Source: Siphonodentalium dalli
Taxonomy: Eukaryota > Mollusca > Scaphopoda > Gadilida > Siphonodentaliidae
Assembly (NCBI GenBank): GCA_032622095.1
Contig: CP136061.1
Coordinates: forward strand, 233,676,944-233,740,943
DNA: 64,000 nucleotides
Reading direction: 5' to 3'
Made by a program: the position numbers and the translations under genes. The notes below the pieces were generated by a model. That model was given only the letters and a program-made list of their open reading frames with translations, was not told where the DNA came from and searched no databases. Shown here piece by piece: positions 47,501-59,500 of this stretch. Positions within the stretch are counted from its first letter, which is position 1; each line of letters opens with the position of its first letter.

Positions 47501-50500
47501 TCAAATTATTGACAAAGCATGTGACGTCACATGGCACGTGCTCAACAGGAGGCTACACTGTAATGAGGTCAGCTGTTTAAAGCTTTCTTGAATCTATTTT
47601 GTGTCAATGTGATTGAACCAATAACTTCATATTACACGGGATGTCAGGCATCTGTATTGCCATGCTTATAATATATAATCATATCAGACTGTTTGGACGA
47701 TGCCAATGGCTTCTTTTTCGGCTGTTACAACTGTGTTTTACATTCAATACTACGGTTGTATTGCGTACGTTTATTAAAGCGTGCATATTGTGCTTAGATA
47801 CCTGAATGTTTTTATTTGTTTTGACAATTGGTAATAGCCGATGTTCAACTGCGAGGTACGATTAATATCCGATGGGCTATTATCGGCCCATGGCCGATTC
47901 CGATTATCGGAACATCACTTCCGGCATTTTCACTTTATGCCAAATAAATAAAAATACGGTTTTCTCAGGCAACTCACTCATCACAAGTTCAAAACTCTTC
48001 AACCAATTTATCCAAAAATTAGAAATTTAGATTAGATTTCTGCTGAAGACATAATTGTTAAAAGGCATTGGAGAATAGATTCTATAGATTTTTTGGAAAA
48101 TGTTTTACCATAAAATTACACAGCTATAAATTAATTTCTAGAATTCTTAGCAAAAATAAAAATAAAAAGCCTCCCTCCCTCATCCAATTTCCCATATGTT
48201 ATTGTGAACTATAGGTTTGAAATGTACCTCTCAGCATGATAAATGAGTACAATAATGTTAACATGTTCATGACACCGTGTCGTTCTATGTTTAATTGGTT
48301 AATGTGGACATTGTAGATGGTAGCTTGCTGTATACTGAAATTTAGATCGATAATGCATCATTTTATTGAACAAACTAGTGATTTAGGTAGAGTAAACCTC
48401 ATAATATTGAAGACCTTATCTGTTACAGTTGACGTCAAGAAAGTAATCAACATAATCTATAATCGGTCTGTATTGTACAATCACAAGACAGATCTTTTTT
48501 ATTGAACGTTTTGTAACCTTCTGATGGGTGTGCAATAAAAGATATTATAATCTGCCGCTTAACTAACACTATTTCTGATTGGGCAAAAGCTGTCACGTGA
48601 TAATCTGGGAAAAAGTCACATTGGACTCCCAAAAGTCATATTGGAATCCCGAGTGTTCAATATGACTTTTTTTCAGGACTCCGTGACGTCAAGAAGTAAC
48701 TCTGCCAAGTGAATCGGTGAAATTGTGATGCGCGTGCAATACTGTGGTTGATTTAGCAGACGTTTCACTTCCGCATTGAGTTTTGTTTTCACTTCCATGT
48801 TTACATTCCAAATCATGCTTTCTGATGATCAAATGCAGGCGTTTATAGAGTATTAAGTGCTGACAAGTACCAAAAACTTGTCCAGGTTGTGGTGAAAAGT
48901 CATATTGGACTTGACACGGCATGTCTCGTCCAATACGACTTTTCACCACAACCTGGACTTGCACAAGGAAAACACATACTGTACACAACATTGTATAACA
49001 ATTTTATAAAATTACATAAATTCAGAAAATATCAAATAGATGTCATATATGGAATCTTCTATAAAATTGTCCATGGAAACAACCAACATAAACATTAGGT
49101 GGTTTTTATAATTTCACAGAAATGAGTGCTACTTATGATCATGAATTGATTCTATGCTATTTTCTGCAGGACCTAATTTTCAATTTACAGAGGGTTAGCT
49201 AAAACCTACCTTTTTGAGGTCTTTCCTCATCTTTTCATAATCTGTCATCATTTTGGCAGTACCCTTCTGTGTACTGAGGTATCTGTCACTTAATGATGAG
49301 CCCATTTTCTGGCGTATTTCATCTAACTGGTTCTGAAAAAGAACAATCATGTCTGGCTTTGAGGGCTTCCTCTCTTTGATGGGTGACTACTGAGGGACTG
49401 CAAGTGTGATTCTCTCTTCCGCAGCCCCTATTATAGTTTCACCTCAACAGGAATGCAGATACACTAAATACACAAACATATTATGCGTAAAATTAAATGT
49501 GATGAATCCGTTTAAATTTGATGTTGCTATTTCATCATATATAAAACACAAATTAAAATTTTCTTTCTTGTTTTTGTGATATCAATGTCATTAAAATGCA
49601 GTATTAAAGATCCTGTGCCAGTGCATTCTCTTATAAATGCGAGTCTCCCATATGGAGCCTCGCATATATAAGAGAAAGCACTGGCTTACAAGGTCGAGTT
49701 AAATATTGTTAGGCCAATGTATTCTCTTCCAGGTAAATATGTGTGGCTGCCTATGGGAGAATCACATATATAAGAGAATACATTGGCACAGGATTTTCGC
49801 AAAAAATTGGGAAGCTCCAGCATGGAAGGGTTATAGTATTGTAGAGATGTGATCACATCCTGTCATACCTTAAGACCCTTGTTATCCATCTTGAGATGCT
49901 CCAATTCGTCATGTCCAATAACTGCAGGTGTCTTTTTCAGCTGTGCGTTTTCTGTCTGAAATCTTTCAACCACTTTCTTCAGCAAAGCAACGGTTTTCTC
50001 CAGCTCCTTAGTACTCTTACCGCTTTCACCAATCTGAAACCCCCAAACCAACCATCATTATATAGTTACTGCTCAATTCTATTTAACATGGACCAAAATG
50101 ATATGTTCATGATTTAATAGTTACACCTGGTAATGATAAATTATAATTTATAGTTACAGGGACCCACAGGGACCCATTTGCAACTATTAATATATATAAC
50201 ATAGGAATGTATTTAGAGTATACTTATACTATATATTATGTATTCTGGTCTCCCAACTTTTCCGGTATTGTCTCCAGTATTTAATATCCCTTAATGATGG
50301 GAGCTGCGCTGGTACATCATTAAAGATCCTGTACCAGTGCATTCTCTTATATATGCAAGTCTCCCATTGGGAGCCTCCCCTATATAAGAGAATGAACTGG
50401 CTTACAAGGTCAATGTAAATATTGTTAGGCCAATGTATTCTCTTATATATGTGAGGCTCCCTATAGGAGACTCGCATATATAAGAGAATGCATTGACATA

Positions 50501-53500
50501 GGGTATTCGCAAAATTTCAGGAAGCTCCAGTCATGGAAGGGTTAAACAAAAATTGTGAGTCAACAACTTATGGCAAAAAATCTCATTTCTTTCAATTATT
50601 AAATGTAAAAATATTGACAAATCTTTATGCAGGAGATAATAAAACTTTCCTGGGAACTTCAATGTTGTTCACTATTCTGCTAACTCAAAGCCTATGTATA
50701 GATTTCTGGCAATGAAAAAAAACTCAGCTGTCAAAGCTATCCAAAATCATCTAATTCTTCACAATTATAAGGGGTGCGAGTGCTGCAAGCAGTTTGTATA
50801 ATGTTTATATGATAAATAAGTCACTAGCAGTACTAACTTGTGTTAAAGATCCACTGATTTGATACCACTAAATTACTATTTCGTCAAATATTTAACCTCT
50901 TGGCTGCTATACGTCAGTAGAGAGCACGGACATAGAATGTCACGCTGTGTGCTATATGTCCATACTGGGAATTGACCTACTAAAGCACACTAGCATTCAA
51001 CAATATCCATAACTGGAACTCAGAGATTGGTGTATTGTTGTGAATATTTATTGGTAATAAATTAATTTTGATGACTAAAGCTATTTTGAAGAAATACCAT
51101 TGTTGTTGTATCGGGATGATATAGGGACCCTCGAATTGGACAGTGGATCTTTAAATAACTATTTTCTTAAAACTCACCGTTCTGAAACTTGATGAAGCTA
51201 AGTATGATAAGATAACTCACCCTTCTGACGCTTGATGAAGATAAGTATGATCTTAACGCTTGACGAAGATAAGTATGACCAGACAACTCACCCTTCTGAC
51301 ACTTGATGAAGATAAGTATAATCTTATAAGTTATAACTAACCCTTCTGACACTTGATGAAGATAAGTATAATCTTATAAGTTATAACTAACCCTTCTGAC
51401 ACTTGATGAAGATAAGTATAATCTTATAAGTTATAACTAACCCTTCTGACACTTGATGAAGATAAGTATAATCTTATAAGTTATAACTAACCCTTCTGAC
51501 ACTTGATGAAGATAAGTATAATCTTATAAGTTATAACTAACCCTTCTGACGCTTGAGGAAGATAAGTATGATCTTGCCGAGTTATTTCCTCCTTGTAGCT
51601 GTGAGTTCTCGAGCTTCAGAGCTTCAACATATTTCTGTAGATCCTCTATTCGTTCCTGCATCAGATGTGCACAATATAAAAGTCATAATCAGTAGACAGC
51701 TTGCTACCGTAGGTCATTAAAAATAACTGTTCTCTGGCAATTATGGATGGTAAATTGGATGAGGGAGGAAGTCTTTTTATTTTTTTCTCAACGAATCCTA
51801 GGAATGAATGGATGTATGGGTAATTAAATGGTAAAAAATTCAAGCAATGTATATAATCTATCCTCCAAAGCCTTCAGAACATTATGACTTCAAAAGAATC
51901 ATATCTTATGTTTGGAATAGTGGAGAAATTGGAGAATGGAATTTTAACTCTTTGACAATTCTGGATAAAATTGTAAATAAATGTTTTAGTGAGGCCCTAT
52001 TTTGGGTGATGAGGGAGGTACCTGAGAACACAGTATGTTATTGATTTGGCCTTACTGTTAGTTCAACTGATCAGCTAGAATCAAAGCCATTAAATACATA
52101 TTGATTGCACCACAAGTTGAATACAAGCTGGAACTGCTTCGTGTGGACATTGTTGCCAAAAACTATGACATAAATTATGTTGACTATATTGATGCCTCAA
52201 TAATTGACAGTTTTTCTTCAGACATAAATCTCGATAATAGTTGTTACAGTATCAATGGGGATCATAATGAAGGATTGGGCTCTCTCGGTACAAGAGTGTG
52301 AAATAACTACAGAAACACAACTTGCATCAAAAGATTCTTGGTGAAGGTGCGTATTGTGTTGGCAAAAATTTACATTGATAATACTGGTATGGCATCCTAT
52401 CAATTCTAAGTTGCAAGTCATTATATTATAGGTCCATAACACTGACAGACAACAGGGTACCACAATCATATTCAAACTATTCCTGCACTATTTTGTGATA
52501 TTTCACCTCACCAAGCTTGGTCACAAAAACTAAGTTACCATCTGGACAACCATATAAATGCATAATATTCTAAGTCAAATTTCACAGGGTGGTGTGGTGG
52601 TAAAGCAATTAGTTTGGAAAATACTTCACTTTGGGAATGTCTATATTAGTGCTGCTTAATATGGAATTGAAATGGATGATGTCATTGCTCTACCTTGAAT
52701 CTTGGCATATCCTTTCTCGACTGTTCTATCTCGAACCTCATCTCAATATTATCTTCTGAGTATTTGAGAACTTCCTTCTGCAGATCCTGATTTTTGTCAT
52801 AGATCCTCTGATATTCTTCAATACTGACTCCATTGTCCTACAGAAATAAAGGAATTGGAAATGAATTGCATCTACTGGCAAATTAATAGGTTATAGTTTG
52901 AATAAAATTCAAGACCACTTCATGACAATTTTCAATGCTTTTCAAGGACTTTTATTCAAGGCAATTCAATGCCACTACTTGACAATGTTCATTTTCAAGG
53001 ATTTTCAATTAAGTTTTCAGTGAGCGGTGCATGTATTGCTAAAAATCAAGACGATTCAAGTCCCACAATGGGAATTTGTGTCGATTCAAGGCTATACCAG
53101 GTTTTCAAGGCCTGCTTAAAATAACAAAGCTGATTGTATTGCCAATAATATTAGGAACAAACAGGGTAATAATGTGACAGCACACTGCACTATGATATAA
53201 TAGGTTATTTAATTCATGATTAATACATTTTCCTGATAGAAAACTAGCATGCTAATCCACACTTTACTGTAAAGATGCATTTCTCAAAATTCGCCTGTTG
53301 GCAGTGTTCCCTTAACCCTTTACCCAACAAACCGGCCAAATAAAGCTTCAACAGCCTAAAATATCTTCGGTCTGTCTCAATAGAACCATACACATATGGA
53401 TATCATTGGAACCGGCTCCTTGACCACATTGTGATAGTTACAGTTAGCCCTGTGCCAATGCATTCTCTTATATATGCGAGTCGACCATAGGTCGCCTCGC

Positions 53501-56500
53501 ATATATAAGAGAATGCATTGGCCTAAAAAAAATCTTTTTTTAACACTTTTTACCATTTTTTCTTACATTCTTTAACAATTTTATAATTTTTAATGTGTTA
53601 AGCCAATGCACATGGCCCTTCTGTTGGGTAAAGGGTTAAACACGATTGTCTCCCACCACTCATTCATTAAGCAAGAATGTGTCCTGATCAAACGAGACTT
53701 GACAAGAATAAATAACTGGGATAAGGCCACTGTAAATTTATTAGTTTGTTTATGAACATCAGGGATACAAACTTGATGGCGAAGAGGAAAAAAAAAAAAA
53801 ATATTCAAACGATCGACCGATCACGATCGGCAGATGTTTAACCCATACCTTGGCGATAGTGATCAGCTATTTTCAGTTTGGACGCGAAAATCCATAAACC
53901 ATAACTCCGTTTAAAAAAATTGCATCAAACCCAAATTCGAACTCTATCTGTATTTTACATACATCTAAAAAAATGAGATATATCAGATGAAAGGTATTTC
54001 TACTAAGTATCAGGAATGTTGAGAAGGGTTCATTTTAACTACAAAAATCCAATCAAATGAAGGGGATATAATAGGAGAATGATTACATGAAAAATATACA
54101 AAAGCATAAAATTGATGACCAGGGTTAACAATTTTAACTCTATAAAATTAGGGGACTGTACCAGGTATGTCACTTGAACACTGCATTAATAGGCTGAACC
54201 AGAGAGCTATGTGGGAGTTGATAAACACTGTCCACACACTATGGAAATGAAATAAACAACAGATGGCTATTAAAGTCATTTTATATGTGCAGCAGTGAGC
54301 ACCAGATATCATTATAGGACTGTGTAACTTTATAAAAATAGTGCTACTAAATGCGGTTCTCTCTATCTGCTCAAATTCTGAGAACATCCCTACAAATGAA
54401 CAGTAGACTATTCCAATTTATACTTTTAGAACTGAAGGGGATTGATTCAGGAATTGGTAACACCTTTCACTGCTATGCTGAACATATGATGGCTAAAAAT
54501 AACTCTATTTCCAATAATACAGGTTTACGCATGTCTCTCTTAGTGCTAACTGATATCACAGGTAATTAATTGCAAGCAGCTAGGGTTATATATTGTAAGC
54601 ATAAAAATCTCAAATCTGTTCAATTCTTAGTTAAAAAGGGGCCATAACTAAGGTATAAAAAACAGGATCTGACTCATATTCAAACTCGTTCTGTATTTTG
54701 AGTTGAGAAACTCACATACCAAATTTGGTTCCTATCAGATGAATACTGGTTGATTTATCGAAGCATGCATGAATTCTATGTCAAAGGGCCATAACTCCAT
54801 TAAAAATATTCGGATCAAACCCATATTTGAACTCAATCTGTATTTTGGGCTGATAAACTCGCATACCAAATTTGGTTCCAATCAGATAAGTTATTGCAGC
54901 ATGCGTGAATTCTAAGTCAAGAAAGGGCCATAACACAGTTAAAAATACTCGGATCAAACCCATAATCGAACTCGATCTGTATTGGCTGAGAAACTCATAT
55001 ACAAAATTGGTTCCGATTGGATAGAAAATGTTCGAGTTATCGCACCAAGCATAAAGTGTCTACGGTGCGACAGACAGATGGACGGATGGACGGACGAACG
55101 ATGAGTGGTCAATCCGGACGTTGTACTATGGTATGGGTACACATAAAAACCCAGGCAGGTCTTGACAGACAGTTTGGCGATTTTTCCACATGATCCTGGT
55201 GAATGCAAATCTCATATATTCACTTGAAATAAATAATTTTTTGCTAATAAAAATAAATAAAACCAACACATTCATATCTCAATTATTCTCATTTTTCTGT
55301 GCTATTATGACTGATAGAATAGTTTGGTGAGAAGTCTTACACAAATTGAACACTATGGGCAAACAAAAAAACTTGCTTTGTGCAATTTCGGTAAATACAA
55401 TTGTCCGCGAGTTCGTAAACCAAATAATTAAATTGGTGTTGCCTAATAGTGTACCATTAAAAATTTCTTAGACAGTCCTGCAGATTTCAAATTTATGCGT
55501 AACCTATTTTTCGTTTGCATGGTTTGTGCTTAGGTAACCCATAGGTTACACAAACTGTTACCATCAGTACAACTGGCATTATTAACTACAGATGGGTAAC
55601 TCATTGAAATAATGTCATGATTTTGAATGTCTAATTTCGGGATTTGATTGAGCAATAATTAATTTAAGTTATCGTGAGAACTACATACAACTTTGGCATA
55701 ACCTATTTTTCATTCACGGCATTTTCATTTTTAGGTAACCTCCAGGTGAACTTAACTGTCGTTCGCCTCAAATTTGCATACCTGTTAGAGCAAGTATTGG
55801 TAAAGTGCTATATAAAACTAATCTTGCAGAATGAGGTCCCCAGAGGGTGAATTTAATGATGCTATCCCGCACAGCGGGCTAGCATCATCAAATTCACCCT
55901 CTGGATACCTCATTCTGCTTAGGCCTCATCTTCTGGGAAGTATCTATAGTCTCAAATAAACATTGTATGAGTTACTTTTTCCCTTCTGGGAATTTCTATA
56001 TTCCCAGAATATTTGCAGAAGATAAAATGAATAATCGAGGTGACTAATGGGTGAACATCATGAACTTCAACTGGGAAAATTTAATCTGATCCAGGTCTCC
56101 CATAGCAGTTGAGGTCTAAGCAGAATGAGGTTCCCAGAGGGTGAATTTAGTGATGCTAGCCCGCTGTGCGTGATAGCATCACTAACTTCACCCTCTGGGA
56201 ACCTCATTCTGCAAATGACAGTCACACAATTTGCAGGCTTGTATATACAGTAATGCCCTAAATAAATTGACTCCTTAACCACACCAGAATTATGGGTAAT
56301 TTTTCAGGATTTAGTCATAAATATGGCTTGTTGCCATTCATCGGAAAGCTCTCACTGAGAGCTTTCTGATGAATGGCAACAAGCCATATTTCCGACTAAA
56401 TCCTGAAAAATTACCCATAATTCTCTGGTGGTTAAGGAGTTGATTATTTAGGGCATTACTGTAGCTAGCCTGAGAGCAGCATACAAACCTTATCAGAGAG

Positions 56501-59500
56501 TTTTTTATAAGCCAGAGCTCTCTCCAGCTCCTGAAGCTGTTCTGAAATATGCCGATTCTTAAGCTGCAACTCACTGAAAGCACCGTCTCTATCCATTGCA
56601 AGCTGTCGCTGGAGCATGTTAACCTGTAAGTTTGAAATGCTATTCAATTAGAGAACAAGAAATGCAAAAGAAAACAGACAAAAGTGACATGTGATCCCTG
56701 TCAGCATGATATAAATAGACGATTTGTTATGCATATGTTCAGCGCTTATCTTTATCTTTACTGAGACATATATACAAAGGTCATTGAATTTAAATATTTA
56801 AATCAGACAGTAAACTTCTTCTCTTATTTTTGCCATGCCAAATATATGTCTTGTTTAGATCCTAAATAAAAGACTCAAGTTACCCAAGTTTCATCATCTT
56901 TGGTTTCATTTCAAAGGACAAAATTGTGTGGTAGAGAATTTCTTCTTTGGCAAGTTTTCTATCAAGGATAGGCCACTAAAATAAAAAGAGGATGGATTTT
57001 TTTTTTTTTTTACTGTTTTCCACAAATTGTAGAAATTTATGGCCAATTAGATAATCATATGGAATAAAAAAATCCTTCCATACAATCATTAGAATCTCTT
57101 TCCCATAACATTTTTTTGACAAATTTGATATCTAGCTTTAGACATTACGAAAATTCTTTCCGAATTCGTAAATGAAAGATTTTAAGGAGTTATATCCAGA
57201 TGAAGATGAGATACCTGCGAACAAACCATTTTGATTTATTTTGCCATATTTTAATTTTCCTTGCCACAGCTATTTTCCATGGAAAAGGTTCCAGTGCTGC
57301 AAACGGATATATTATATAAAACACAAGGTATTTTGTATGACAGCCATTAATGAGATATATGAACTAATAGAATACCTCCTCTTGCAGCTGATAGTTCGTG
57401 GTTTTCATTTCCTCTAAGGTGTGGTTGGGTTTATATGGAGGTACTGGGGCATGGGACATCGTGGCTGTGATTTTAGATTCTTTCCTCTGTCTCATATCCA
57501 ATGTCTCTCGCTCTCTCACTGCCCTGTAAATATTATGAAAAAACACACTCTTCATTCTGCTATTGTTCATAAGTTTCTTAACCAAGGTACATGTAAGAAA
57601 TACATTATAATTTATGTACAATCCAGTAAAATGTCCAGCCATGACTAAAATCTAAATAACATTACCAATTCATCTAATTTGTAAGCTGATACAATATAAA
57701 TAGACTATTGTTTAAACAATACACACAAGTGAATTTCTATCATTGTTCACCCCATGCTCCATTTTTGGGTACGGCACCTAAAATCAATGTGACAAAACCT
57801 GGTGTACCAAGTTCAAAATTACCCTACATCAACTCCGAGTCACAAGTTTACAATAATGTAAGAAATCTATAATCTTTCCTACGTTACTTTTCACCACTAT
57901 TTCATAATAAATTATTTTTTAGCTAGGTCTACATGTAGATCTGAGTCTGATTATAATTTAGTCAATTGGAAAATTCTTTGATAAAGACTTACAATTTCAA
58001 ATAAATTATTTTAATGAGACGACAACACAGTTTTTATTATTTTTTGGCCTAACTAAGATATTAGAGTTCTCAGTCAATTTCCAGATAACAGGTACATACA
58101 GAACAAACACAAAATTTACAAACAGTTTCCTATGAATCCTGAATTTTCAGTATAATGGATTAAATAGAGAATACCTACAGTTTTTGTTTGATTACCGAAA
58201 TATCTCATGAGTGAATGGAAATTCAATATTTCTTTCCATTGTATGTCCCTTAACCCTTTAACCAACAGAACGACCCTGTGCCAATGCATTCTCTTATATA
58301 TGCGAGTCGACCATAGGTCGCCTCGCATATATAAGAGAATGCATTGGCTTAACACATTAAAAATTATAAAATTGTTAAAGAATGTAAGAAAAAATGGTAA
58401 AAAGTGTTAAAAAAAGATTTTTTTTAGGCCAATGCATTCTCTTATATATGCGAGGCGACCTATGGTCGACTCGTATATATAAGAGAATGCATTGGCACAG
58501 GGCATAACTGTAACTATCAAAATGTGGTCAAGGAGCCGATTCCAATGATATCCATATTTGTATGGTTCTATTGAGACAGACCGAAGATATTTTAGGCTGT
58601 TGAAGCTTTATTTGGCCGGTTTTGGCCGGTTTGTTGGGTAAAGGGTTAATAATGTTCAAAGTTTCTAATTAAACTCTTATTTAATTAAACTATTAACTCT
58701 ACATAAATAAAGCAGCGATGTATATAATGTATCTAATTTACATCCATGCTTAAAGAGCGTGTGTCCGTTTTTACAAACAGGAAAGAGCCTAGGCGTAAAG
58801 TTGAAATTGACATGTTGTAGAATTCTCGATTGATCAAGTGGTGTCATAAATTTGTCACTTTTGATTGGCTAGTGGATAATGTACATGCACTGATCACTCG
58901 GTCCACCTTGGTAGCATGTGTGTTCCTGGTAGTTGTTACTTTCAAGTCTGCGACCTACAGTGAAATTTCGGAACCTACAGTGAAATAACAAAAAGCGATT
59001 ACACTGTAGCTCCGAAGAGAGAGATACGACAATCTATGTTACAGTAATTTTCTGCTGTATTATAGGCAAGCATATAATAAATAAGTTTACCTGTCGAGAG
59101 CATATAATAAATAAGTTTACCTGTCGAGAGCATATAATAAATAAGTTTACCTTTCAAGAGCATATAATAAATAAGTTTACCCGTCGAGAGCATATAATAA
59201 ATAAGTTTACCTGTCGAGAGCATATAATAAATAAGTTTACCTTTCAAGAGCATATAATAAATAAGTTTACCCGTCGAGAGCATATAATAAATAAGTTTAC
59301 CTGTCGAGAGCATATAATAAATAAGTTTACCTTTCAAGAGCATATAATAAATAAGTTTACCCGTCAAGAGCATATAATAAATAAGTTTACCTGTCGAGAG
59401 CATATAATAAATAAGTTTACCTGTCAAGAGCATATAATAAATAAGTTTACCTGTCGAGGGCATATAATAAATAAGTTTACCTGTCGAGAGCATTCTTTGA

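Noticed and set aside
47108-47537. Transposase call for ORFs in the 1.06-kb hAT-like element
   Set aside because: No catalytic or dimerisation motif could be recognised, so they are only mentioned as possible remnants.
51167-51352. ORF with LRSYLSSSSVRR
   Set aside because: It is a translated copy of the duplicated CEP290 exon end in the 50-bp array, not a separate gene.
59071-59490. CRISPR array
   Set aside because: The repeats are contiguous with no unique spacers, and the genome is eukaryotic.
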